In this document: positions 8,005-15,183 of the stretch, one piece after another
Layout of the letters: the number at the start of each line of letters is the position of its first letter
Position numbering within the stretch: position 1 is the first letter of the stretch
NCBI GenBank assembly: GCA_027036755.1
Contig: JALWDV010000106.1
Coordinates: 1 to 16,484 of the forward strand
Source of the DNA: Anaerolineae bacterium
GTDB lineage: Bacteria; Chloroflexota; Anaerolineae; J102
Direction: 5' to 3'
Length of the DNA: 16,484 bases
Position numbers and translations under genes: made by a program
Notes under the pieces: generated by a model
What the model saw: only the letters and a program-made list of their open reading frames with translations
Told to the model about the DNA's origin: nothing
The model's database searches: none

Positions 8005-9012
8005 ATGGCTGCTCTACTGGAAGTCAAAGGACTAAAAACACAGTTTTTTACGCAGGATGGCGTCGTACATGCAGTAAACGGCATATCCTACAAGTTGAAT
8101 GAGGGGGAAACCCTGGCAATTGTGGGAGAAAGCGGCAGCGGGAAGAGCGTCGGAGTCATGTCACTCATCCGTCTTATCCCCCAGCCACCGGGAAAAATCG
8201 TCGCTGGCGAAGTCTGGTTTGATGGTCGGGATTTGTTACAGATGACGGACGATGAAGTCCGGCAAGTACGCGGCAATCGCATCGCCATGATCTTCCAGGA
8301 TCCCATGACGTCGCTGAATCCGGTGCTGACCATCGGGCAGCAGATCATGGAAGCGCTGCAATTGCATCTTGGCATGGATAAGCGCCAGGCCCGGAAGCGC
8401 GCCATCGAACTGCTGGAGATGGTTGGCATCCCAGGAGCGGCCAATCGTCTTGACTCCTACCCGCACCAATACTCCGGCGGCATGAGGCAGCGCGTGATGA
8501 TCGCGATGGGGCTTTCCTGCAACCCGCAGGTGCTCATCGCCGATGAGCCCACCACAGCGCTGGATGTGACCATTCAGGCCCAGATTGTCGATCTGGTCAA
8601 GAGCTTGAAAGAGCAGATCGGCATGGCGATTATCTGGATCACCCACGATCTGGGCGTCGTCGCGGGCCTGGCTGAACGCGTCATCGTCATGTACGCCGGG
8701 CACATCGTAGAAGAAGCCGAAGTGCACGAGCTGTACAGCGAACCGCATCATCCTTACACCCTGGGGCTCTTGCGCTCCGTCCCTCGACTGGATATGGGCA
8801 AGAGCAAACGGCTGATCCCCATCGATGGTCTGCCTCCGGATTTGATAGACCTGCCGAAGGGCTGTCCATTCGCACCCCGATGCGCCTATCGCACTGAGAA
8901 ATGCGTCGAGGAACCCCCACCCATCGAGGCGACTTCGCCCACCCGACGCGTGGCCTGCTGGAATTGGGAAACCATGGTGGCCGACATCAAGGAAGGAGGC
9001 ATCTATGTCTAG
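8005..9012 (+). CDS. Oligopeptide/dipeptide ABC transporter ATPase (OppD/DppD type)
   Basis: This 335-residue cytoplasmic ATPase is one of two that power the importer. It shows Walker A GESGSGKS (41-48), Q-loop IFQDPMTSLNP (96-106), signature YSGGMRQR (156-163), Walker B VLIADEPTTALD (176-187) and the switch histidine H214 in WITHD. The C-terminal oligopeptide-transporter extension GCPFAPRCAYRTEKC (286-300), with a later cysteine C318, gives four cysteines at 287, 293, 300 and 318; such a set binds an iron-sulfur cluster in at least one characterised DppD, so this is possible here. The start ATG has AAGGAGA at 7994-8000. The gene is first in the operon and overlaps the next by 8 bases. Whether it is Opp, Dpp or a sugar or nickel system cannot be settled from the ATPase, so no symbol is given. 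Confidence 0.93.
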   Translation: MAALLEVKGLKTQFFTQDGVVHAVNGISYKLNEGETLAIVGESGSGKSVGVMSLIRLIPQPPGKIVAGEVWFDGRDLLQMTDDEVRQVRGNRIAMIFQDPMTSLNPVLTIGQQIMEALQLHLGMDKRQARKRAIELLEMVGIPGAANRLDSYPHQYSGGMRQRVMIAMGLSCNPQVLIADEPTTALDVTIQAQIVDLVKSLKEQIGMAIIWITHDLGVVAGLAERVIVMYAGHIVEEAEVHELYSEPHHPYTLGLLRSVPRLDMGKSKRLIPIDGLPPDLIDLPKGCPFAPRCAYRTEKCVEEPPPIEATSPTRRVACWNWETMVADIKEGGIYV

Positions 9013-10009
9013 CAATAACGGTCATCAAAAAGATGTCTTGCTTGAGGTCAATGGCCTCAAGATGTATTTCCCCATCACCAAGGGAATCGTCATTCAGCGG
9101 AAAATCGCCGACGTCAAGGCCGTCGATGGCATATCGTTCACCATCAAACGCGGCGAAACCCTGGGGTTGGTGGGAGAATCGGGATGCGGCAAATCCACCA
9201 CGGGCCGCGCCATCCTTCAGCTTTATCGCCCCACCGCTGGCAGCGTCCAGTTCGAAGGCAAAGAGCTGACCACCATGAAGGGCGAGATGCTGCGTCGCCA
9301 GCGCCGCGAGATGCAGATGATCTTCCAGGATCCCTACGCCTCGCTGAACCCTCGCCTGACCGTGGGCAACATCGTGGGCGAGCCCCTCGAAGTGCACAAC
9401 CTGGCCAAGGGGCGAGAAAAACGCGAGCGGGTGCAGGAGCTTTTGAAGCTGGTGGGGCTCAATCCCTATTTCGTCAATCGATATCCGCATGAATTCTCGG
9501 GCGGACAGCGACAGCGCATCGGCATTGCCCGGGCCCTGGCCGTGAACCCCAAATTCATCGTGGCGGACGAGCCCATCTCGGCCCTGGACGTCTCCATTCA
9601 GGCCCAGATCGTGAACCTGCTGGAAGACCTCCAGGCGAATCTTGGTCTCACCTACCTCTTCATCGCGCACGATCTTTCCATGGTGCGCCACATCTCCGAC
9701 CGCGTAGCGGTGATGTATTTGGGCAAGATCGTCGAATTGACGGATCATGAGACCCTGTACGAAGAGCCCCTGCATCCCTACACCCAGGCGCTGCTCTCGG
9801 CCGTTCCCATTCCCGATCCCTACATCGAAGAAAAACGGCATCGCATCGTGCTGGAAGGCGACGTGCCTTCGCCCACCAACCCGCCTTCGGGCTGCAACTT
9901 CCGCACCCGCTGTCCGCGAGTCATGGATATCTGCGCCGAACAAGACCCCGAATGGAAGAACATGGGCACGCCCGAGAAAGAACACTGGGTGGCCTGCCAT
10001 CTTTATTAA
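9005..10009 (+). CDS. Oligopeptide/dipeptide ABC transporter ATPase (OppF/DppF type)
   Basis: This 334-residue protein is the second ATPase of the importer and would form a heterodimer with the upstream one. Motifs are Walker A GESGCGKS (57-64), Q-loop IFQDPYASLNP (106-116), signature FSGGQRQR (164-171), Walker B FIVADEPISALD (184-195) and H222 in AHD. The C-terminal oligopeptide extension ends with GCNFRTRCPRVMDIC (296-310) and C331, again four cysteines (297, 303, 310, 331). The insertion KGIVIQRKIADVKAV (26-40) before the Walker region is typical of the OppF/DppF branch. AAGGAGG at 8993-8999, inside the end of the previous gene, is an excellent ribosome site; the ATG at 9005 lies 8 bases inside it, so the two are translationally coupled. 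A 504-base non-coding stretch follows. Confidence 0.93.
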   Translation: MSSNNGHQKDVLLEVNGLKMYFPITKGIVIQRKIADVKAVDGISFTIKRGETLGLVGESGCGKSTTGRAILQLYRPTAGSVQFEGKELTTMKGEMLRRQRREMQMIFQDPYASLNPRLTVGNIVGEPLEVHNLAKGREKRERVQELLKLVGLNPYFVNRYPHEFSGGQRQRIGIARALAVNPKFIVADEPISALDVSIQAQIVNLLEDLQANLGLTYLFIAHDLSMVRHISDRVAVMYLGKIVELTDHETLYEEPLHPYTQALLSAVPIPDPYIEEKRHRIVLEGDVPSPTNPPSGCNFRTRCPRVMDICAEQDPEWKNMGTPEKEHWVACHLY

Positions 10010-10084
10010 GACATTAGACATTATCGAAAATAACCTGCGGCAAGGCGAGCTATCAACCTTTCGCCCAATCATGCCCGTATCAAT

Positions 10085-10146
10085 GATCAATGATTGATGA
10101 TTAAAGGGAAAACGCTGATTTGGCCTTTAGTCATTGTTCATTAATC
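10085..10146 (+). terminator. Long imperfect AT-rich hairpin after the ATPase genes
   Basis: The arm at 10085-10107 and the arm at 10124-10146 (23 bases each) are complementary at about 18 positions around a 16-base loop, tightest at ATTAAAGG / CCTTTAGT next to the loop. It lies 75 bases after the second ATPase stop. No T-tract follows closely, so it may be an RNA-stabilising or attenuating hairpin, or a repeat, rather than a true terminator. Confidence 0.4.
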
Positions 10147-10385
10147 TTTGAGTCTTGTCGGCGGCAGCGTGACGCCAGACATGATCAACAGTCTTCTTGC
10201 TTCCGATAACGTCTATTGAATTGCAAACGCGTGCTCAATCGCACCAAGAGAAGACAGCAAGACAACTCTCTCGCCAAACGTCTGCGTCATTAACAGCCGA
10301 TGGATTACGCTCGCACAGCGGGCGTCCTCGCTGTTTCTGATAAACTACTACGATTTCTCTGATTCACTTGCTCATATTCAATTGG

Positions 10386-10394
10386 AAGGAGGTG
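10386..10394 (+). promoter_or_regulatory. Orphan near-perfect Shine-Dalgarno sequence
   Basis: AAGGAGGTG complements the 16S rRNA 3' end almost fully, yet no start codon stands at normal spacing: the next ATG (10416) is 21 bases beyond it and would give only 12 residues. The real gene start is at 10514 with its own site. It may be a relic or a ribosome standby site. Confidence 0.4.
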
Positions 10395-10513
10395 AAAAAG
10401 CCAACACCGCATCCCATGATAAGAGCAGCCTGGCAAGTTGCCCCCTTATCGTGACTTTTTCGTCCCGCGCTTCGGCGCAACTCATTCTTCCATCTTACAG
10501 GAGGAGAAACTAA

Positions 10514-12385
10514 ATGTCTCGCAACAAGTGGATTATCCTGGCCCTGGTGCTTGTCATCGGCGTTATCGCGCTGAGCGCCTGCTCCCAGGCCACCCCCGAA
10601 GTCGTCGAGAAGGTGGTCGAGAAGACCGTCGTCGTCACCCAGGTCGTCGAGAAAGAAATCGAAAAGACCGTGATCGTGACCGAGGTCGTCGAGAAAGAGG
10701 TTGAGGTCACCCCGACCCCGGAACCCGCCTCGACCGTCGTCCTTGACATCAACCTGGGCACCGAGCCCCCCACGCTGGATCCCGCCCTGGGTGAAGACAC
10801 CACATCCATCGATGTGATGCGCAACCTCTTCGTGGGCCTGACCCAGATCGGCAGCCCCGACCCCGACGTGCTTCCCATGCTCGCCACCGAGTGGACCATG
10901 TCCGATGACGGCCTGGAGTACACCTTCAAGCTGCGCGATGACGCTCAGTGGGTGCGCTACAATCCCGGCACCGGCGAAGTGGAGCCCCAGCGCCCGGTCA
11001 CCGCTCAGGACGTGGTCTATGGCGTGAAGCGCACGCTGGATCCTCGCACCGCCTCCGGTTACGCCTACGTCCTTTACATCATCAAGGGCGGCGAAGCTCT
11101 GAACACCGCCGACATCGGCTCCATGAGCGACGAGGAAGCGCAGGCCCTGCTGGATAACGTTGGCGTTGAGGCGCTGGATGACTACACCGTCAAGTTCACC
11201 CTTGAGCATCCCGCCGGCTACTTCCCCGCCATCGCCAGCATGTGGGTCGCCCGCCCCATGCCGCCCGAGCCCATCGAAGAGAAGGGCGAGCGCTGGATCG
11301 AGCCCGGTCTCATCTGGACCAACGGCCCGTACGTGCTAGCTGAGTGGAACCATGACGACAGCCTCGTGCTGAAGAAGAACCCCTACTGGTGGGGCGCCGA
11401 TGACGTGCAGATCGACGAAGTGCACGCAGTCATGGTCGTGGAAGCTTCCACCGCCTTCGCCATGTACGAAGCCGGCGATCTCGATGTGGGCGCTCCCCCG
11501 CTGGAAGAAATGGATCGCGTGAAGACCGACCCTGTGCTGAGCAAAGAGCTCTACATCGCTCCTCGCGACTGCACCTACTACTACGGCTTCACCAATGACA
11601 AGCCCCCGGTGGACAACGCCCTGGTGCGCCGCGCTCTCTCCGCCGCTATCGACCGCGTCGGCCTCATCGAGAACGTGACCAAGGGCAACCAGATTCCGGC
11701 CAACACCTTCGCTCCCAGCATGATCTTCGGTAACGCCGCCGGCGATCCCGACATCGCTCCCTGGGCTCTGCCCGAAGACATGGGCGGCACGGGCTACGAC
11801 AAGGCCGTCGAGATGGCCAAAGGCTGGCTGAAAGAAGCCGGTTATGAGAGTGGCGCGGATCTGGGCACGCTGACCCTGATGCACAACACCTCCGAAGGCC
11901 ATCAGAAGATCGCCCAGGCCATCGCCGCCATGTGGCAGGACACCCTCGGCGTAAACATCAACATCGAGAATCAGGAATGGAAAGTCTACCTGAAGACCAT
12001 CTCCAAGGACACGCCCGTCGAGGAAATGCCGCACATCTGGCGACTTGGCTGGTGCGCCGACTATCCGGATGAGAACAACTGGGTGAACGAAGTCTTCTCG
12101 CCCAAGGCCCGCAACGACATCCGCTGGGACAACCAGGAATTCCTGGATCTGGTGGAGAAGGCCGAGGTTTCGCCGGATCCGGAAGAGCGCAAAGCCCTGT
12201 ACAAGCAGGCTGAGTACATCCTGAACGACAAAGAAGCCGCTATCGCTCCCATCTACTACTACACCATCGTCACCCTCACCAAGCCCTACGTCACCTTCCG
12301 CACCTACGCCGAAATGGGCGGCACGAGCTGGTTCGAGTGGAAGTTGGATTGGGAAGCCAAGAAAGCAGCCAAAGGCATCAAGTAA
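10514..12385 (+). CDS. ABC transporter substrate-binding lipoprotein, family 5 (OppA/DppA type)
   Basis: The 623-residue protein captures substrate outside the membrane for the importer encoded around it. A hydrophobic signal (about 6-20) ends in the lipobox LSAC with the lipidated cysteine at C23. Residues 27-72 form a valine/glutamate/lysine-rich linker of about 2.7 copies of a 14-residue unit (VVEKEIEKTVIVT type), then TPTPEP. From about 75 on it is an SBP_bac_5 domain, with PPTLDPALGEDTTSIDVMRN (85-104) and the family segment around LPMLATEWTMSDDGLEYTFKL (120-140) leading to VTAQDVVYGVKR (162-173). The linker style is characteristic of Chloroflexota lipoproteins. At 623 residues it is longer than many OppA proteins, partly because of the linker. 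AGGAGGA (10499-10505) precedes the ATG. Family 5 proteins bind peptides, nickel, opines or oligosaccharides; which applies here is unknown. Confidence 0.93.
   Translation: MSRNKWIILALVLVIGVIALSACSQATPEVVEKVVEKTVVVTQVVEKEIEKTVIVTEVVEKEVEVTPTPEPASTVVLDINLGTEPPTLDPALGEDTTSIDVMRNLFVGLTQIGSPDPDVLPMLATEWTMSDDGLEYTFKLRDDAQWVRYNPGTGEVEPQRPVTAQDVVYGVKRTLDPRTASGYAYVLYIIKGGEALNTADIGSMSDEEAQALLDNVGVEALDDYTVKFTLEHPAGYFPAIASMWVARPMPPEPIEEKGERWIEPGLIWTNGPYVLAEWNHDDSLVLKKNPYWWGADDVQIDEVHAVMVVEASTAFAMYEAGDLDVGAPPLEEMDRVKTDPVLSKELYIAPRDCTYYYGFTNDKPPVDNALVRRALSAAIDRVGLIENVTKGNQIPANTFAPSMIFGNAAGDPDIAPWALPEDMGGTGYDKAVEMAKGWLKEAGYESGADLGTLTLMHNTSEGHQKIAQAIAAMWQDTLGVNINIENQEWKVYLKTISKDTPVEEMPHIWRLGWCADYPDENNWVNEVFSPKARNDIRWDNQEFLDLVEKAEVSPDPEERKALYKQAEYILNDKEAAIAPIYYYTIVTLTKPYVTFRTYAEMGGTSWFEWKLDWEAKKAAKGIK
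10598..10711 (+). repeat. 42-base in-frame tandem repeat in the lipoprotein linker
   Basis: About 2.7 units of 42 bases encode EVVEKVVEKTVVVT (residues 29-42), QVVEKEIEKTVIVT (43-56) and EVVEKEVEVT (57-66). GTCGTCGAGAA recurs at 10601, 10643 and 10685, so the repeat is visible in DNA as well as protein. Unit number could vary between strains by slippage. Confidence 0.8.
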
Positions 12386-12428
12386 GCGCCTTCGCACTGC
12401 TTTGCGGCGATAATTCCGCTCACGCGGG

Positions 12429-12470
12429 TTGGCAGCTCCCGGTTCGCCGGGGGCTGTCAACCTCATTTTT
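12429..12470 (+). terminator. UUCG-loop terminator between lipoprotein and permease genes
   Basis: TTGGCAGCTCCCGG (12429-12442) pairs with CCGGGGGCTGTCAA (12447-12460) through 14 pairs, two of them G-U, closed by a stable TTCG tetraloop, followed by a T-run at 12466-12470. Its place right after the binding-protein gene suggests partial termination and 3'-end protection, giving more binding protein than permease, as in other ABC importers. Confidence 0.75.
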
Positions 12471-12606
12471 CTTCACAGCCAAGGCGCACCCCCTTCTCTC
12501 ATCTGCTGGCGAAACGCCTTGATTGAGTTGTACGAGTGCACCGAAATGCACTTAAAGCCAACCGTTTCGGCGGCTGGCGATTTATCTAGCATCCGGAGGT
12601 GTTTCT

Positions 12607-13671
12607 GTGACCAAATACATCATTCGCCGTCTCCTATGGGCCATTCCGGTATTGTTCATGGTGGCGCTCGTGACATTTATTCTTATTCGGGCGATACCTG
12701 GCGGCCCCTTCGACTTTTCTGGTGATAAAAGTTTGCCGCCATCCGTTGTCAAAAACCTCGAGGCAAAATATCATCTGAACGATCCCGTCTGGCAGCAATT
12801 CTGCTCTTATTTGATCGGTGATACAATTTGTCGGCCCGGCAAGGAAGATAACCACAGCAAGGGCCTCATCATGGGCGACCTGGGACCCTCCTTCCGTTAT
12901 CGCGGCCGCACCGTGAGTGACATCCTCGCCACGGCCCTGCCCGTCTCCATGCAATTGGGAATGATGGCGATGATTCTCGGCATCGGCATTGGCATTCCTT
13001 TCGGAATCCTGGCCGCCCTGAAACACAACACATGGATTGACTACACCTCCACTTTTATCGCCATTTTGGGCGTTTCTATTTCCAATGTGGTGCTGGGGCC
13101 GCTGCTCATCTGGATTTTCGCGCTCACCCTGGGATGGTTTCCGGTGGCGCAATGGAAGGCGGAACCGCTATTTTCCGGCATCGCCCAGCAATACATCAAC
13201 GCAGGCGAGCCCATCCCCTTCTGGGTGAATCTCATTCCCAAACCCACATTTGAATTTTTCCATCACGCCGTGTTGCCGGTGGTGGTGCTGGGCACCGGCC
13301 TTTCCGCCTCCATCGCCCGGCTCACCCGAGCCAGCTTGCTGCAAGTTGTGCGCGAAGATTACATCCGCACAGCTCGGGCCAAGGGGCTGCGCGAGCGCAC
13401 GGTCATTGTGGTGCACGCCCTCAAAAACAGCCTTATCCCTGTGGTCACCATTCTGGGGCCCATGTTCGCAGCAGTGCTGACAGGCACCTTTATCGTCGAG
13501 CAGATCTTCGCCATCCCCGGTCTGGGACGTCACTTCATCACCAGCGTCGGCAACCGCGATTATCCTGTTGTGCTGGGAACAACGCTCCTGTTCGGCTTCG
13601 CCATCGTCATAGCCAACCTGGTCGTCGACATCGTTTACGCCTGGCTTGATCCCCGCGTTCGCTTCGATTGA
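12607..13671 (+). CDS. ABC transporter permease, OppB/DppB type
   Basis: The 354-residue inner-membrane permease forms one half of the channel. The N-terminal helix MTKYIIRRLLWAIPVLF with IRAIPGGPFD (27-36) is standard for OppB/DppB; GDLGPSF (90-96) precedes helix 2. The binding-protein-dependent transport domain runs from about 105 to 350, and the cytoplasmic EAA loop that docks on the ATPases is at 251-275 (DYIRTARAKGLRERT and on). It ends in the usual WLDPRVRFD. The external loop after helix 1 is somewhat long and contains C66 and C75, which could form a disulfide. The start is GTG with GGAGGT at 12595-12600 six bases ahead. It follows the lipoprotein gene after 221 bases containing a terminator, and permease C follows after 56 bases. 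Confidence 0.93.
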   Translation: MTKYIIRRLLWAIPVLFMVALVTFILIRAIPGGPFDFSGDKSLPPSVVKNLEAKYHLNDPVWQQFCSYLIGDTICRPGKEDNHSKGLIMGDLGPSFRYRGRTVSDILATALPVSMQLGMMAMILGIGIGIPFGILAALKHNTWIDYTSTFIAILGVSISNVVLGPLLIWIFALTLGWFPVAQWKAEPLFSGIAQQYINAGEPIPFWVNLIPKPTFEFFHHAVLPVVVLGTGLSASIARLTRASLLQVVREDYIRTARAKGLRERTVIVVHALKNSLIPVVTILGPMFAAVLTGTFIVEQIFAIPGLGRHFITSVGNRDYPVVLGTTLLFGFAIVIANLVVDIVYAWLDPRVRFD

Positions 13672-13727
13672 TTTCGTGCGACGTTTTGCACCGTTTGTTT
13701 TTGCATTTCATTCTTCGGAGATAGTAT

Positions 13728-14930
13728 ATGACCGCTTCGACTGACTCCTCCCCGCAAATCGATTTTGCTTCAGCGCGCGCTCAACGATCCCCTCTGCGAG
13801 ACGCGGTTCATCAGCTCTTCAAAAACAAGGTGGCGGTGGGAGCGTTGTTCTTCATTCTGCTCGAAATTTTCATCGCCATTCCGCCCGTCACCAAGATCGT
13901 CGCGCCCTTCCCCTACGATAAGACCAGTCTGTATGACAACAACGCCCCGCCAGGGTCCCCTTACACCGGCAAAGACCCCGAATATCAGGGCAAAACCTTC
14001 TGGCTGGGCGCCGACTACCTCGGTCGCGACGTGTTGAGCCGCACCCTCTACGGCGCACAGGTTTCGCTGGCCGTGGGTTTCGTCGGAGCCACCGTGAGTC
14101 TGGTCGTGGGCATCCTCTACGGGTTGTTATCAGGTTATAGCAGCGCCAGAGTGGATAACATTATGATGCGTTTCGTCGACTTTCTCTACGCACTGCCCAT
14201 CATTGTCTTCGTGATTTTGATGCAGGTGTACTTCAAGGCGGTGGCGAGACAAACCAGCACAGAAGTAATGGGGCCATTCAAAATGCCTGGCTGGTTCGGG
14301 CCTGCGGTGATGGCCATCCTCGCCGCGGCCTTTATCGTCGGCATCTTGCTGGCGAAACGAGAGGATGGCGGCGGCGTAGGCATTTTCCTGATCTCAATGA
14401 TCGTTGGCATCATCATAAGCTTTGCGCTCTTTGTCATCATGGTAATGAGCACCGGACGCAGCTTCATGGCCAGTCTGGTCGAGATCGACAACGCCATGGG
14501 CGGCATGTTCTTCCTGTTCGTTGCGCTGGGCTTGCTCAACTGGCTGGGCATGGCACGCATCACCCGCGGGCAGGTGCTCAGCGTCAAGAAGAAGGAGTAC
14601 ATCGAAGCGGCCCGGGCCATCGGCTCCACCGATCGCCGCATCATCTCCCAGCATGTATTGCCCAACATCCTCGGACCCGCCATCGTCTACGAGACCATGG
14701 CCATTCCCGGCTACATCTTCACCGAAGCCTTCCTCAGCTTCATCGGCCTGGGCATCAATCCCCCCCGCCCGAGCTGGGGCAACATGATTTCCGACAGCTA
14801 CGGCGCTCTGCGCACGGCCCCCTGGGGCGTGCTCGTGCCCAGTCTCGCCCTCACCCTCACGGTTTTGGCCTTCAACTTCCTGGGCGACGGCCTGCGCGAC
14901 GCCTTCGATCCGCGCTTGCGCGGCGAATAA
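13728..14930 (+). CDS. ABC transporter permease, OppC/DppC type, with internal insertion
   Basis: This 400-residue permease is the second channel subunit. It has the OppC N-terminal tail and helix 1 (about 33-52), the external loop with FWLGADYLGRDVLSRTLYGA (91-110), and helices at about 111-165. The EAA loop is EYIEAARAIGSTDRR (290-304) followed by HVLPN (309-313), and the conserved end PSWGNMISDS (348-357) to FNFLGDGLRDAFDPRLRGE is intact. OppC proteins are usually near 300 residues; the surplus is mainly at about 171-258, between YALPIIVFVILM and GLLNWLGMARITRGQ. It contains two extra hydrophobic stretches (about 191-208 and 217-240) separated by KREDGGG. The EAA loop and termini are unaffected, so it is probably functional. 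CGGAG (13716-13720) lies seven bases before the ATG. It is the last gene of the operon. Confidence 0.93.
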   Translation: MTASTDSSPQIDFASARAQRSPLRDAVHQLFKNKVAVGALFFILLEIFIAIPPVTKIVAPFPYDKTSLYDNNAPPGSPYTGKDPEYQGKTFWLGADYLGRDVLSRTLYGAQVSLAVGFVGATVSLVVGILYGLLSGYSSARVDNIMMRFVDFLYALPIIVFVILMQVYFKAVARQTSTEVMGPFKMPGWFGPAVMAILAAAFIVGILLAKREDGGGVGIFLISMIVGIIISFALFVIMVMSTGRSFMASLVEIDNAMGGMFFLFVALGLLNWLGMARITRGQVLSVKKKEYIEAARAIGSTDRRIISQHVLPNILGPAIVYETMAIPGYIFTEAFLSFIGLGINPPRPSWGNMISDSYGALRTAPWGVLVPSLALTLTVLAFNFLGDGLRDAFDPRLRGE

Positions 14931-14962
14931 CCCTCAGGACGCCTAATCACCCCCTTACTAAA

Positions 14963-15000
14963 ACCCTGGTCATAGTCGCCCTGGCGATTTTGACCAGGGT
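14963..15000 (+). terminator. Operon-end hairpin terminator
   Basis: ACCCTGGTCA (14963-14972) pairs perfectly with TGACCAGGGT (14991-15000). After a 3-by-3 internal loop an inner stem TCGCC/GGCGA (14976-14980, 14983-14987) closes it. It is followed by CTCTCTTTC, a weak T-rich tail. It lies 32 bases after the permease C stop. Confidence 0.75.
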
Positions 15001-15012
15001 CTCTCTTTCGCA

Positions 15013-15167
15013 GTAACTGCCAACGTACTTGACTTTAAGCCTCAAAAAGCCACGAAGGCTCGAAGTTTTTTCGAAGACACGAAGGGGAAAATAAAGAAAA
15101 ATACTTCGTGTCTTCATTTTCTTCGTGTCTTCGTGGCAAAAAGTGGTGGCGACACCTTAGCAGTTAC
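15013..15167 (-). repeat. MITE-like palindromic repeat, copy B (inverted relative to copy A)
   Basis: About 155 bases match the reverse complement of copy A. The ends GTAACTGCCAA (15013-15023) and TTAGCAGTTAC (15157-15167) are inverted repeats at 10 of 11 positions. CTTTCGC stands on both sides (15005-15011 and 15168-15174), which may be a target duplication. The interior holds paired GAAGACACGAAG / CTTCGTGTCTTC blocks. It ends 16 bases before the TolB-like gene, so it supplies that gene's immediate upstream region. Confidence 0.85.
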
Positions 15168-15183
15168 CTTTCGCAAGAAAAAT

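Larger units (their letters stand above)
10010..10513 (+). other. Long non-coding leader before the binding-protein gene
   Basis: No gene was found here. The stretch holds a long AT-rich hairpin at 10085-10146; possible short helices (GTCTTCT 10191-10197 with AGAAGAC 10249-10255; ATTGA 10215-10219 with TCAAT 10235-10239; GACGCCAGAC 10171-10180 with GTCTGCGTC 10280-10288, one bulge); a small stem ACAGCG/CGCTGT at 10315-10334; and a strong unpaired-looking AAGGAGGTG at 10386-10394. The short helices could be chance. TAAACT at 10341 matches the -10 hexamer of the operon promoter but has no -35 partner. Confidence 0.5.

Noticed and set aside
8987..10090. A 367-codon minus-strand open frame over the second ATPase gene
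   Set aside because: Opposite an ATPase with all motifs; no domain seen.
10416..10454. Twelve-residue leader peptide (MIRAAWQVAPLS)
   Set aside because: It is 21 bases beyond the Shine-Dalgarno, has no run of regulatory codons, and such short frames are expected by chance.
11336..12466. A 376-codon minus-strand open frame across the binding-lipoprotein gene
   Set aside because: It runs antisense to a clear family 5 binding protein and crosses the terminator; composition is shadow-like.
7687..15167. Composite transposon carrying the transporter operon
   Set aside because: The bracketing repeats are only about 155 bases and encode no transposase, and no transposase gene or outer target duplication is visible.
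15133..15183. GTG start for the TolB-like lipoprotein
   Set aside because: It would begin inside the repeat and place 17 non-signal residues before an otherwise complete lipoprotein signal peptide.
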